From Phenylobacterium sp. (GTDB lineage: Bacteria; Pseudomonadota; Alphaproteobacteria; Caulobacterales; Caulobacteraceae), in NCBI RefSeq assembly GCF_019636135.1, contig NZ_JAHBYD010000003.1:62001-126000 (forward strand): DNA of 64,000 nt, given 5' to 3'. Each line of letters starts with the position of its first letter. Positions within the stretch are counted from its first letter, which is position 1. The translations under genes were made by a program, and so were the position numbers. Under the pieces are notes generated by a model. The model saw nothing but the letters and a program-made list of their open reading frames with translations, had not been told where the DNA came from and did no database searches. Positions 53,118-62,420 of the stretch are shown piece after piece.

Positions 53118-54524
53118 ATGGCGGTCCGCCTGCCCCGCATCTTCCGGACCACGCCGTTCCGGCTGACGCTGCTGTTCCTGGCGCTGTTCGCCAGCGCGGC
53201 CTCGGCGTTCCTGGCCTACATCTACGTGGCGACGGCGGGCGAGACGACCCGGCGCACAGACCGCGAGATCCAGCGCGAGATGCGCAGCCTGGTCGACGTC
53301 TACAACCGCGCCGGCCTGAACGCGGTGAACCAGTCGCTGATCGAGCGGGCGGCCAGCGAGAAGCCGTTCCTCTACCTGCTGCTGACCAAGGACGGGCGGC
53401 GCATCTCGGGCTCCATCGAGGAGAGCCCGGTCGAGAACTTCACCGGCGCGCCGGCCAAGGCCACCTTCCAGGTGACCGACGTCGACGCCGAGGGCCACGA
53501 GATCAAGCACCCGGCGCGCGGGCTGCAGGAGCGGCTCGGGGGCGGCGAGATCCTGTTCGTGGGCGCCGACGCCGGCGAGGACGAGGCCTACGTCAACCGC
53601 ATCGTGCGCGCCTTGCAGGCGGCGGGGCTGCTGGTGGTGCTGCTGGGCCTGGCGGGCGGGGTGCTGGTCAGCCGCAACGTCTCGCGCACCATGATGAACC
53701 TGATCGAGGTGGTGGAGCGGGTGCGGAACGGCGAGCAGGGCGTGCGCGCCCGGGTCCGCGGCGCCCGCGACGAGTTCGACGAGCTGGCGCAGGGCGTGAA
53801 CGACATGCTGGACCGGCTGGAGCGCTCCATGCAGGGCCACAAGCACGCCGGCGACGCCATCGCCCACGACCTGCGCTCGCCGCTCACGCGCCTGCGCGCG
53901 CGGCTGGAGGCGGCCTATATCGACGTGGAGGCCGGGAAGGGCGACCCCGAGGAGGCGCTGGCGCAGGCGCTCGCCGACACCGACGGGGTGCTGAAGACCT
54001 TCGGCGCCGTGCTCTCGATCGCGCGGTTGCAGGCGGCCGGCGAGGCGCCGAACCCGGTGCTGTTCGACCCGGCCGAACTCGCCGCCGACATGAGCGAGCT
54101 CTACGAGCCCGTCTGCGAGGACAAGGAGATCGACTTCTCCGCCGAGCTGACCAAGGAGCTGACCGTGCGCGGGAACAAGGAGTTCCTGGCCCAGGCGCTG
54201 GCCAACATCCTCGACAACGCCGTGAAGTACACGCCGAGCGGCGGGGCGATCATGCTGCGCGTGCGGCGGCGCTCGTCCGGCGAGGTGGAGTATTCCGTCA
54301 CCGACACCGGCCCCGGCGTGCCCGACGAGGACCGCGAGCGCGTGATCCAGCGCTTCGTGCGCTTGGAGAACAGCCGCAACGAGCCGGGCGCGGGCCTGGG
54401 CCTCTCGCTGGTCGCCGCGGTCGCCGAGGCCCACGGCGGCCGGCTGGAGCTGTCCGAGGGGCCGGGCAAGGTCGGCGAGATGGGCCCCGGCCTGCGCGTG
54501 GCCTTCGTGCTGCCGAGGGCCTGA
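53118..54524 (+). CDS. Membrane sensor histidine kinase paired with the upstream regulator
   Basis: 468 residues. Membrane helices at about 15-38 (LTLLFLALFASAASAFLAYIYV) and 170-192 (GLLVVLLGLAGGVLVSRNV) flank a periplasmic sensor. HAMP region: RTMMNLIEVVERVRNGEQGVRARVRGARDEFDELAQGVNDML. H-box AHDLRSPLTRLRARLEAAY, N-box QALANILDNAVKYTP, G1 VTDTGPGVPDED, G2 GAGLGLSLVAAV. The AHDLRSPL H-box is common in QseC/TctE-type kinases. The signal is unknown. Confidence 0.93.
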   Translation: MAVRLPRIFRTTPFRLTLLFLALFASAASAFLAYIYVATAGETTRRTDREIQREMRSLVDVYNRAGLNAVNQSLIERAASEKPFLYLLLTKDGRRISGSIEESPVENFTGAPAKATFQVTDVDAEGHEIKHPARGLQERLGGGEILFVGADAGEDEAYVNRIVRALQAAGLLVVLLGLAGGVLVSRNVSRTMMNLIEVVERVRNGEQGVRARVRGARDEFDELAQGVNDMLDRLERSMQGHKHAGDAIAHDLRSPLTRLRARLEAAYIDVEAGKGDPEEALAQALADTDGVLKTFGAVLSIARLQAAGEAPNPVLFDPAELAADMSELYEPVCEDKEIDFSAELTKELTVRGNKEFLAQALANILDNAVKYTPSGGAIMLRVRRRSSGEVEYSVTDTGPGVPDEDRERVIQRFVRLENSRNEPGAGLGLSLVAAVAEAHGGRLELSEGPGKVGEMGPGLRVAFVLPRA

Positions 54525-54566
54525 GGCATTCTTGCCATTTTTTGCCATCCAAGTAGAGTCGCGCCC

Positions 54567-54797
54567 ATGAGCAGCATGAACATCTCTCTGCCGGACAGCA
54601 TGAAGACCTTCGTCGACGAGCAGGTCGAGGCGCGCGGATTTGCGACGAGCAGCGAGTTCATCCGCGAGCTGATCCGTCGCGAGCAGGAACATCAGAAGTT
54701 TCGTGCGCTCATACTGGAAGGCATGGAGTCGCCCTCATCAGGGCCTCCCGACTTCGAAAGCCTGCGCGAGCGCATTCGTCGTCACGGGACGAAATGA
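54567..54797 (+). CDS. parD: ParD-family antitoxin
   Basis: 76 residues: NISLPDSMKTFVDEQVEARGFATSSEFIRELIRREQE is the ribbon-helix-helix domain of the type II ParD family first named from Caulobacter proteins. The tail LILEGMESPSSGPPDFESLRERIRRHG binds the toxin. The toxin start overlaps its stop by 4 nt. The AT-rich ttgccattttttgcc at 54532-54546 is the likely promoter or operator. Confidence 0.94.
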   Translation: MSSMNISLPDSMKTFVDEQVEARGFATSSEFIRELIRREQEHQKFRALILEGMESPSSGPPDFESLRERIRRHGTK

Positions 54798-55117
54798 CGG
54801 CCAAGCCGATCAACGAACTCAGGCGGGCCAAGCAAGACATCCAGGACGCCGTCGATCACTATCTCGCTGGGGGTGCGACGGCAGCCGCCCACGGCTTTCT
54901 GGACGCACTTCTGGTGGTCTACGAGATGATTTCGGCGCATCCAGCCTCCGGCTCACCCAGCTACGCGGAGCGCTTCGGAGGTCCGCCAGGCCTTCGGGGT
55001 GTCCCGTTGCAGGCCTTCCCCTACGTGGTCTTCTATTTGGAAGGGCCGGATCGGGTCGACGTCGTGCGCGTGCTGCATGGACGGCGGGACCTGCCCCAAC
55101 TTCTGCAAGACGCATGA
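54794..55117 (+). CDS. parE: ParE-family toxin
   Basis: 107 residues with the RelE/ParE fold: PINELRRAKQDIQDAVDHYLAGGATAAAHGFLDALLVVYEMISAHPASGSP, then LRGVPLQAFPYVVFYLEGPDRVDVVRVLHGRRDLPQLLQ. VLHGRRDLP near the end is a ParE hallmark. ParE toxins inhibit DNA gyrase. Its stop codon TGA (55115-55117) overlaps the glnE ATG, linking its translation to glnE. Confidence 0.93.
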   Translation: MTAKPINELRRAKQDIQDAVDHYLAGGATAAAHGFLDALLVVYEMISAHPASGSPSYAERFGGPPGLRGVPLQAFPYVVFYLEGPDRVDVVRVLHGRRDLPQLLQDA

Positions 55118-58005
55118 TGATCCTCGCCTCAGTCCTCACCCCCTGCGGTCCCGTGCTCGACGCCAAGGCGGCGGAGCGGGCGCGGGAGATCATCGCGGGC
55201 GTCACCTGGACGCCCGAGCTGGAGACGGCGTGGCCGGCGCTGGCGCCGGTGTTCGGGGCGTCGCCGTACCTGGCGAGCCTGGCGCGGCGGAACCCGGCGC
55301 GGCTGGCGTCGCTGCTGGCGGACGATCCGGACAAGCGGCTGGCCGACATCCTGGCGCGGACGGCGGCGGTGGCGGACCTGTCGCCGCGCGAGGCCGAGGC
55401 GCCGCTCAGGCTCCTGAAGCAGGAGCTGCACCTGCTGACGGCGCTGGCCGACCTGGGCGGCGCCTGGGACCTCGACCAGGTGACGGGGGCGCTGACGGGG
55501 TTCGCCGACGCCTCGGTGGCCGCGGCGCTGTGCTCGGTGGCGCGGGGCGAACTGGACGCCGGGCGGCTGACGCGGCTGGGCGAGGGCGGACAGGGCCCGC
55601 TGCCGGGCTGGTTCTGCATCGCCATGGGCAAGCAGGGCGCGTTCGAGCTGAACTACTCCAGCGACATCGACGTCTCGGTCTTCTTCGAGCCCGAGCCGCT
55701 CGAGGCGGCGCTGGCCGAGGGGCAGGAGGTGCTGGCGTTCGCGGTGCGGGTCACGCAGCGGCTGTCGGAGCTGATGCAGGCCAAGACCGCGGACGGCTAC
55801 GTCTTCCGGATGGACCTGCGGCTGCGGCCCGATCCGTCCTCGACGCCGCCCGCCGTGCCGGTGCCGGCGGCGCTGGAATACTACGAGACCGTCGGCCAGA
55901 ACTGGGAGCGGGCGGCCTTCATCAAGGGCCGCGCGTGCGCCGGCGACATCCCGGCGGCCGAGGCCTTCCTGAAGGAATTGCAGCCCTACATCTGGCGCAA
56001 GAACCTCGACTTCGCCGCCATCGCCGACATCCACTCGATCAAGCGCCAGATCCACGCGCACAAGGTGGACGAGCGCGTCTCGGCCAAGGGCGTCGACCTG
56101 AAGCTCGGCCGTGGCGGCATCCGCGAGATCGAGTTCTACGTCCAGACCCAGCAGTTGATCCTCGGCGGACGGCATCCCGAGCTGCGCGGCAACCGGACCC
56201 TCGACGCGCTCCAGGCCCTGGCCGCCCACGGCCACGTGACCGCTGCGGCGGCCGCTGAGCTCACCGACGCCTACCGCCTGCTGCGCGCGGTCGAGCATCG
56301 CATCCAGATGCTGGAGGACGAGCAGACCCACCGGCTGCCGGAGTCCGACGCCGATCGCAGGCGCGTGGCGGCGCTGACCGGCGAGGAGCCGTTGCGCAGC
56401 TTCGACGCCATGATCACCCGGACGCTGAAGACGGTGAACGCCCGCTACGGCGAGCTGTTCGCCGAGGAGGAGCAGCTCTCGTCCAGGTTCGGCAGCCTGG
56501 TGTTCACCGGGGTGGACGACGACCCTGAGACGCTGGCCACGCTCAAGCGGATGGGCTTCTCCAGCCCGGAGCGGGTCTCGCAGACCATCCGCGCCTGGCA
56601 CCACGGCCATGTGGCGGCGACGCGCACCGAGCGGGGGCGCGAGCTGTTCACGCGGCTGGCGCCGCGGCTGCTGGAAGCGGCCAATGCGACCGGGGCGCCC
56701 GAGGCGGCGTTCAACCGCTTCTGCGACTTCTTCGGCGGGCTCTCGACGGGCGTGCAGTTGCAGTCGCTGTTCCTGGCGCAGCCGAAGCTGTTCGAGCTGG
56801 TGGTGCAGGTGCTGGCCTTCGCGCCGCGGCTGGCGGCGACGCTGGGCCGGCGTCCGGCGGCGATCGACGCGATGCTGGACCCGGACTTCTTCGCGCCGAT
56901 CGAGATCGAGGCGGAGCGCGCCGACATGGCGCGCGCCGTCGCCCGCGCCGACGGCTTCGAAGGCGCGATGGACATGGTGCGCCGCATCCACCGCGAGCAG
57001 GTGTTCCGCGTCGGCGTGCAGGTGATGAGCGGGGCCGCCACCGCCGAGGTGGCCGGCCGCGCCTTCGCCGACCTGGCCGACGTCTCGCTGGGCGTGCTGG
57101 CGCCCGCCGCGCTGGGGGAGGCCGTGCGGATCGGAGGGGCGTTCCCGGGCGAGGTGGCGGTGGTGGCGCTGGGCAAGGCCGGCTCGCGCGAGATGAGCGC
57201 CACCTCCGACCTCGACCTTATGACGCTGTACCGCGCCGAGGACCCGGCGGCGATGTCCGAGATCAAGGGCTGGGACGCCTCGACCTTCTACGGGCGCTTC
57301 ACCCAGCGGCTGATCGCGGCGCTGTCGTCGCCGACCGCCGAGGGACAGCTCTACGAAGTGGACATGCAACTGCGCCCGTCCGGCACCAAGGGGCCGGTGG
57401 CGGTGAGCTTCCCGGCCTTCCACCACTACTACGAAGGCGAGGCCGAGACCTGGGAACTGCTGGCGCTGACCCGGGGGCGGGTGGCGTGGGCGACCTCCGA
57501 GGCGTTCGCGGCCGACTGCCAGGCCGCGATCGAGGCGGCGTTGCGCCGCCCGCGCGACGCGCGGAAGACCGCGAGGGACGTGCGCGAGATGCGCACGCTG
57601 CTGGAGCAGGAGCGGCCGCCCAAGGGCGCATGGGACCTGAAGCTCGGGCCCGGCGGCATGGTCGACATCGAGTTCGCCGCGCAGTTCCTGCAACTGGTGC
57701 ATGCCGGCGCGGGCGGGCCGCTCTCGCCCAACACCGCCACGGCGCTGGCGGCGTTCGCTGAGGCCGGGCTGGCGGACGGGGCGTCGCTGGCCGCGCTCGC
57801 CGAGGCGTGGCGGCTGCAGCAGGACCTGACGCAGCTCCTGAAGGTGGCGCTGGGCGACGATCCCAGGCCGGACGAGGAGCCGAAGGCGTTCCAGGCGCTG
57901 CTGGCGCGGGCGGGCGAGGCCAAGACCTTCAAGGCCCTGCAGGCCCGGCTGGCGGACGCGCAGAAGTCCGCGCGGACGGCCTACCTCGCGCTGGTGAGGG
58001 CCTAG
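55114..58005 (+). CDS. glnE: Bifunctional glutamine synthetase adenylyltransferase/adenylyl-removing enzyme
   Basis: 963 residues from the ATG at 55114, overlapping the parE stop; a longer frame from 54703 is a shadow of parDE. Two nucleotidyltransferase domains appear in order: the N-terminal one with FCIAMGKQGAFELNYSSDIDVSVFF and the C-terminal one with VVALGKAGSREMSATSDLDLMTLYR. Each is followed by a helical regulatory region: GRGGIREIEFYVQTQQLILGG, and LGPGGMVDIEFAAQFLQL. GlnE adenylylates and de-adenylylates glutamine synthetase in response to PII and glutamine. Confidence 0.97.
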   Translation: MMILASVLTPCGPVLDAKAAERAREIIAGVTWTPELETAWPALAPVFGASPYLASLARRNPARLASLLADDPDKRLADILARTAAVADLSPREAEAPLRLLKQELHLLTALADLGGAWDLDQVTGALTGFADASVAAALCSVARGELDAGRLTRLGEGGQGPLPGWFCIAMGKQGAFELNYSSDIDVSVFFEPEPLEAALAEGQEVLAFAVRVTQRLSELMQAKTADGYVFRMDLRLRPDPSSTPPAVPVPAALEYYETVGQNWERAAFIKGRACAGDIPAAEAFLKELQPYIWRKNLDFAAIADIHSIKRQIHAHKVDERVSAKGVDLKLGRGGIREIEFYVQTQQLILGGRHPELRGNRTLDALQALAAHGHVTAAAAAELTDAYRLLRAVEHRIQMLEDEQTHRLPESDADRRRVAALTGEEPLRSFDAMITRTLKTVNARYGELFAEEEQLSSRFGSLVFTGVDDDPETLATLKRMGFSSPERVSQTIRAWHHGHVAATRTERGRELFTRLAPRLLEAANATGAPEAAFNRFCDFFGGLSTGVQLQSLFLAQPKLFELVVQVLAFAPRLAATLGRRPAAIDAMLDPDFFAPIEIEAERADMARAVARADGFEGAMDMVRRIHREQVFRVGVQVMSGAATAEVAGRAFADLADVSLGVLAPAALGEAVRIGGAFPGEVAVVALGKAGSREMSATSDLDLMTLYRAEDPAAMSEIKGWDASTFYGRFTQRLIAALSSPTAEGQLYEVDMQLRPSGTKGPVAVSFPAFHHYYEGEAETWELLALTRGRVAWATSEAFAADCQAAIEAALRRPRDARKTARDVREMRTLLEQERPPKGAWDLKLGPGGMVDIEFAAQFLQLVHAGAGGPLSPNTATALAAFAEAGLADGASLAALAEAWRLQQDLTQLLKVALGDDPRPDEEPKAFQALLARAGEAKTFKALQARLADAQKSARTAYLALVRA

Positions 58006-58076
58006 CACAGCCTTCGCCCTGCGGATTCCCATTCGAGGGCGCGGCACGCTCTCCCTGGGGCTGCCCGCGAAGCTAC

Positions 58077-58093
58077 TTGCGAATGACTCGCAA
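58077..58093. promoter_or_regulatory. Fur-box-like palindrome upstream of the ABC pair
   Basis: ttgcgaatgactcgcaa: TTGCGA and its complement TCGCAA flank a 5-nt centre, a 17-bp dyad like alphaproteobacterial Fur sites (TTGCGAATnATTCGCAA). It lies 27 nt before the ATG at 58121 and 75 nt before the start preferred here. Iron repression of the two ABC genes is the likely meaning. Confidence 0.7.
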
Positions 58094-58168
58094 CTGTGCG
58101 CCATCTAGCCAAGCTGGCCCATGAGCGTTTTCCTGCGGTTCATCGGCCACCTGGAGGCGGGGGCGGCC

Positions 58169-60058
58169 ATGACGACCGAGGTGCAAGGCTCCAGGCTGGA
58201 TGCTTCGACACGGAAGCCGGCGGCCACAGCTCCGGCTTCCGCGGCGCCGCCCGAGGCCGCGGAGGCGCAGGGCGCGGCGCCGGACTACCTGGCCAGTTTC
58301 CGCCTCATGACGCCCTACCTCGCCGGGTCGCGCGCCAGCCTGGCGACGGCGGTCGTCCTCGCGAGCGTCGCGGTCGCCTGCGAGCTGTTCCCCGTGTGGG
58401 CGGTCTACCGGATCGTCGAGGCGACGATCGCGGGTGCGCTCGACTGGCCGTTCGTCGTCGCGCACGCCGGCGGCGCGGCTGCGGCCGTGCTGGCCGGCTT
58501 CAGCCTCATGGGCGCGGCCCTCGGGCTCTCGCACCTGGTGGCCTTCGACGTCATCCATCGCCTGCGGCTGGCGGTGGCCCGGCGCATGTCGCAGCTCCCG
58601 CTGGGCTACTTCAGCGAGCGTCGCAGCGGCGAGGCCAAGACCCTCGTCATCGACGAGCCGGAACGGCTGGAGCTGATCATCGCCCACGGCCTGCCGGAAG
58701 GCGTCTCGGCGATCGCCACCTGGATCGCCGTCTCGGTCTGGCTCTTCGCGCTCGACTGGCGCATGGCGCTCGCCGCCGTCGTGATGACGCCCATCGCCTT
58801 CGCGCTGCTGATCCTCTCCATGGTGCGCGGCGCGAAGCACGCCGCCGCCTATCAGGCCGCGGGCGTGCGGATGAACGCCTCCATCGTCGAGTACCTCGCG
58901 GGCATGCCGGTGGTGAAGGTCTTCAACCGCGCCGGCGAGAGCTTTGCCGAAACCAGCGAGGCCGTGCGCGACTACGCCGCGATCGAGACCCGCTGGGCGA
59001 AGGAATCGCTGCCGCTCGCCAGCACCTTCTACGCGCTGGTGCTGGCCAACATCGTGGTGATCCTGCCGGTGGGCCTGATCCTGCTGCGGACCGGGACGCT
59101 CAGCCTGCCGACGCTGCTGCTGTTCGTGATCCTGGGCGCCACCTACAGCCAGCCGCTGCTGCGCCTGTTCAGCCAGTTCCACACCCTGGCGCACGTCAGC
59201 ATGGGCTCCATGAAGGTCGCCGAGCTCCTCGCGGCCGAGCCGCAGGCCGACACCGGCCGCCGCGTCGCCCTGGAGGGCCGCGACATCGTCTTCGACAAGG
59301 TCGCCTTCGCCTACGGGGAGCACGACGTCCTGCACGACGTGAGCTTCACGGCCCGGGCCGGCGAGGTCACCGCCCTGGTGGGCCCGTCGGGGTCGGGCAA
59401 GACGACGATCGCGGGCCTGGTCGCGCGCTTCCGCGACGTGCGCCAGGGCCGGGTCACGATCGGCGGCATGGATGTGCGCGAGATCGGCCTGGACCAGTTG
59501 ATGGACACCGTGGCGTTCGTCTTCCAGGACACCTTCCTGTTCTCCGACACGATCGCCGCGAACATCCGTTTCGGCGCGCCTGCCGCCACCGACGCGGAGG
59601 TGGAGGCCGCCGCGCGGGCCGCCCGCGCCCACGAGTTCATCAGCGCGCTTCCCGACGGCTACGCGACCCACCTGGGCGAACAGGGCCGCTCGCTGTCCGG
59701 CGGCGAACGGCAGCGCCTGGCCATCGCGCGCGCCATCCTGAAGGACGCCCCGATCGTGGTGCTGGACGAGGCGACGGCCTTCGCCGACCCCGACAACGAG
59801 GCGGCGATCCAGGACGCGATCGGCGCCCTGACGGCAGGCCGCACCCTCGTCGTCGTGGCGCATCGGCTGCACACCGTCGCCGCCGCCGACCAGATCCTGG
59901 TCGTGGACGGCGGCCGGATCGTCGAGCGTGGCCGCCACGATGACCTGGTGGCGACGGGCGGCCTCTACGCGCGCCTCTGGCGCGACTACAACCAGGCGCG
60001 TGCGGTCTCGCTGCGCGCCGCGGCCCGGCCCGCGCGCCGGAAGGCGGCGGCGCGATGA
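58169..60058 (+). CDS. Exporter-fold ABC transporter subunit, IrtA/YbtP-like (iron-siderophore uptake)
   Basis: About 629 residues from the ATG at 58169, which follows GGAGG by 11 nt; an ATG at 58121 is possible but lies very near the Fur box. Six membrane helices (residues about 45-330) are followed by an ATPase domain: Walker A ALVGPSGSGKTTIAGLVARF, signature LSGGERQRLAIARAIL, and DEATAFADPDNEAAIQDAI. DEATAFADP is characteristic of IrtAB/YbtPQ, which import siderophores despite an exporter fold. The stop overlaps the next gene. The Fur box supports an iron role. Confidence 0.87.
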   Translation: MTTEVQGSRLDASTRKPAATAPASAAPPEAAEAQGAAPDYLASFRLMTPYLAGSRASLATAVVLASVAVACELFPVWAVYRIVEATIAGALDWPFVVAHAGGAAAAVLAGFSLMGAALGLSHLVAFDVIHRLRLAVARRMSQLPLGYFSERRSGEAKTLVIDEPERLELIIAHGLPEGVSAIATWIAVSVWLFALDWRMALAAVVMTPIAFALLILSMVRGAKHAAAYQAAGVRMNASIVEYLAGMPVVKVFNRAGESFAETSEAVRDYAAIETRWAKESLPLASTFYALVLANIVVILPVGLILLRTGTLSLPTLLLFVILGATYSQPLLRLFSQFHTLAHVSMGSMKVAELLAAEPQADTGRRVALEGRDIVFDKVAFAYGEHDVLHDVSFTARAGEVTALVGPSGSGKTTIAGLVARFRDVRQGRVTIGGMDVREIGLDQLMDTVAFVFQDTFLFSDTIAANIRFGAPAATDAEVEAAARAARAHEFISALPDGYATHLGEQGRSLSGGERQRLAIARAILKDAPIVVLDEATAFADPDNEAAIQDAIGALTAGRTLVVVAHRLHTVAAADQILVVDGGRIVERGRHDDLVATGGLYARLWRDYNQARAVSLRAAARPARRKAAAR

Positions 60059-61842
60059 GTTCGGCGGCGTCCGGGACCGGCCCCGGCGAGGTCCGCTCCG
60101 ATCTCGCGAGCCTGATGCGCGTCTGGGCGCTCGCCGGACCGCTGCGGGGGCGGGTGCTGCGCGGGATCGCCTTCCGGTTCGCCCAGTCGCTCAGCCTGGG
60201 CGTCGCCTTCACCGCGGTCGTATGGATCGTCACCGGCCTCGCCGACGGCCGCGCCGTGACCTGGGCCTGGATCGGACAGGTCACCGCCGTCATGGCGCTG
60301 TCGCTGATCGGCCAGTTGGCGTTCGGCTATCTGTCGGCGCGCGACAGCTGGCTTTCCAGCTACGAACTGGCCGGAGGCCTGCGGCGCTCCATCCTCGACC
60401 GGCTGCGGCGTCTGCCCATGGGCTTCCACCTCGCCCGTCACAAGGGCGACACCGTCACCGTCCTGACCTCCGACATGCAGATGCTGGAGACGTTCCTGTC
60501 CGACGCCCTGCCGCGCATCGCCCAGGCGTTCGGGCTGCCGCTGGTGGTGCTGGTCTTCCTCGTCATCCGCGACCCGGTGATCGCGCTCGCGACGGTGGCG
60601 TCGATCCTGCTGGCGCTCCCGATCTTCCTGTGGTCCAGCCGCCGCCTCGCCGTGCTCGGCATCCGCCGCCAGGACCGGCAGGCCGAGGCCGGCGCGCGCA
60701 TGATCGAGTACGCCCAGGGCATCGCCGTCATCCGCGCCTTCAATCGCGTCGCCAAGGGCGAGGAGAGCTTCCGCGCCGCGCTGATGGATTTCCGCGACAT
60801 CTCGGTGCGCATGGTCGTCCAGCTCACCGCCCCGCTCGTCGGCTTCGGGCTCGTCCTGATGCTGGGCGTGCCGCTGGTCATGCTGGTCGCGGGCGTGCGC
60901 TACCTGGGCGGCGAGATCGGGCAGGGCACGTTCATCACCGCGATGGTGCTCGTGTTCTCGGCCTATTCGCCGCTGCTCGCGCTCCTCGCGGTGATGGAGC
61001 TGACGCGGATGGCCGATGCATCGCTCACCCGCATCGACCGGATCATGACGGCCGAGCGGCTGCCCGAGCCGGCGACGCCGGTCGCCCCGCGGGGCTTTGC
61101 CGTCCGCTTCGAAGACGTCGGCTTCGCCTACGTCCCCGGCAAGCCGGTGCTGAGCGGCGTCAGCTTCGAAGCGCCCGAGCGGAGCATGACCGCCATCGTG
61201 GGCCCGTCCGGATCGGGCAAGACGACCCTCCTCAACCTCATCCCGCGCTTCTGGGACATCGACGCGGGGCGGATCGGCATCGGCGGCGCGGATGTCCGGG
61301 AGATCGGCGAGGAGGGCCTGAACCGCCTCGTCACCGTCGTCTTCCAGGACGTCTACCTGTTCGCCGGCACGATCCTCGACAACATCGCGTTCGGCCGGCC
61401 CGGCGCCACGGAGGCCGATGTCGAGGCCGCCGCCCGCGCGGCGCGCGCCCACGACTTCATCGCGGCCCTGCCGGATGGCTACCGCACGCGCGTCGGCGAG
61501 GGCGGAGCCACGCTGTCGGGCGGCGAGCGCCAGCGCATCTCGATCGCCCGCGCCATCCTGAAGGACGCGCCCATCGTGCTGCTCGACGAGGCGACCGCCG
61601 CGATCGACCCCACCAACGAGCTGGCGATCCAGGAGGCGCTGGCCCGGCTGGTGGCCGACAAGACCCTGATCGTGGTGGCCCACAAGCTCTCGACCATCCG
61701 CGCCGCCGACCAGATCCTGGTCGTCGACCAGGGCCGGATCGTCGAGCGCGGGGCGCACGAGGCGCTGCTCGCCCAGGGCGGGCTCTACAGCGGCCTATGG
61801 GGCCAGCGCGCCCGCGCGGCGGGATGGCGCCTCGGCGCCTGA
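60055..61842 (+). CDS. Exporter-fold ABC transporter subunit, IrtB/YbtQ-like partner
   Basis: 595 residues from the ATG at 60055 overlapping the upstream stop. Membrane helices cover residues about 25-320. The ATPase domain has AIVGPSGSGKTTLLNLIPRF, LSGGERQRISIARAIL, DEATAAIDPTNELAIQEAL and VVAHKLSTIRAADQ. A heterodimer with the preceding subunit is expected. A TonB-dependent receptor or siderophore reductase gene is not adjacent in the window. Confidence 0.88.
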   Translation: MSSAASGTGPGEVRSDLASLMRVWALAGPLRGRVLRGIAFRFAQSLSLGVAFTAVVWIVTGLADGRAVTWAWIGQVTAVMALSLIGQLAFGYLSARDSWLSSYELAGGLRRSILDRLRRLPMGFHLARHKGDTVTVLTSDMQMLETFLSDALPRIAQAFGLPLVVLVFLVIRDPVIALATVASILLALPIFLWSSRRLAVLGIRRQDRQAEAGARMIEYAQGIAVIRAFNRVAKGEESFRAALMDFRDISVRMVVQLTAPLVGFGLVLMLGVPLVMLVAGVRYLGGEIGQGTFITAMVLVFSAYSPLLALLAVMELTRMADASLTRIDRIMTAERLPEPATPVAPRGFAVRFEDVGFAYVPGKPVLSGVSFEAPERSMTAIVGPSGSGKTTLLNLIPRFWDIDAGRIGIGGADVREIGEEGLNRLVTVVFQDVYLFAGTILDNIAFGRPGATEADVEAAARAARAHDFIAALPDGYRTRVGEGGATLSGGERQRISIARAILKDAPIVLLDEATAAIDPTNELAIQEALARLVADKTLIVVAHKLSTIRAADQILVVDQGRIVERGAHEALLAQGGLYSGLWGQRARAAGWRLGA

Positions 61843-61944
61843 TCGTCCTCCGGCCGGGAGGATGCGGCTTTCCATCCAGCGACGGAAACTCGCGGCCGGG
61901 GCGTGGAAGGGATCAGGGCGGGGCGCCCAGCTACCCGAGGACTC

Positions 61945-62385
61945 ATGACGCGTATTCTTCTCGCCGCGGCCGCCGCCGCTCTCCTGGCCACCGCCGCCCA
62001 GGCCCAGGCGCCGGCCGGCCGGCCGAACCTGGACGCCGACAAGGACGGCAAGGTCACCCTTGCCGAATTCAAGGCCGCGCAGGCCCAGCGGCTGGACCGC
62101 ATGTTCGCCCGGCTGGACACCAACAAGGACGGCAAGATCACCCAGGCCGAGATGGACGCGGCGCGCAAGCCGGCCGGGGCGGCGGGGCGCGGCGATTCCG
62201 GCGGCGGCGCCGGCATGTTCGCGCGCCTGGACGCCGACAAGGACGGCGCGATCAGCAGGGCCGAGATGGCGGCGATGTCCGAGCAGCGGTTCAAACGGGC
62301 CGACGCGAACAACGACGGCTGGCTCTCGAAGGACGAGCTCAGCACAATGCGGCAGGGCATGCGTGGCGGCGCCGGCTCGAAATAG
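61945..62385 (+). CDS. Exported EF-hand protein
   Basis: 146 residues from the ATG at 61945, with a signal peptide (TRILLAAAAAALLATAAQAQA). Four EF-hand loops are visible: DADKDGKVTLAEF, DTNKDGKITQAEM, DADKDGAISRAEM and DANNDGWLSKDEL, all with calcium-type Asp/Asn positions and the terminal Glu. It should bind calcium or another divalent cation in the periplasm. It is the first gene of a unit with an ECF sigma factor 35 nt downstream. Confidence 0.92.
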   Translation: MTRILLAAAAAALLATAAQAQAPAGRPNLDADKDGKVTLAEFKAAQAQRLDRMFARLDTNKDGKITQAEMDAARKPAGAAGRGDSGGGAGMFARLDADKDGAISRAEMAAMSEQRFKRADANNDGWLSKDELSTMRQGMRGGAGSK

Positions 62386-62420
62386 CGCCGCCCGCGCCGG
62401 CGAGGTCAGGCCAGAGGGCG

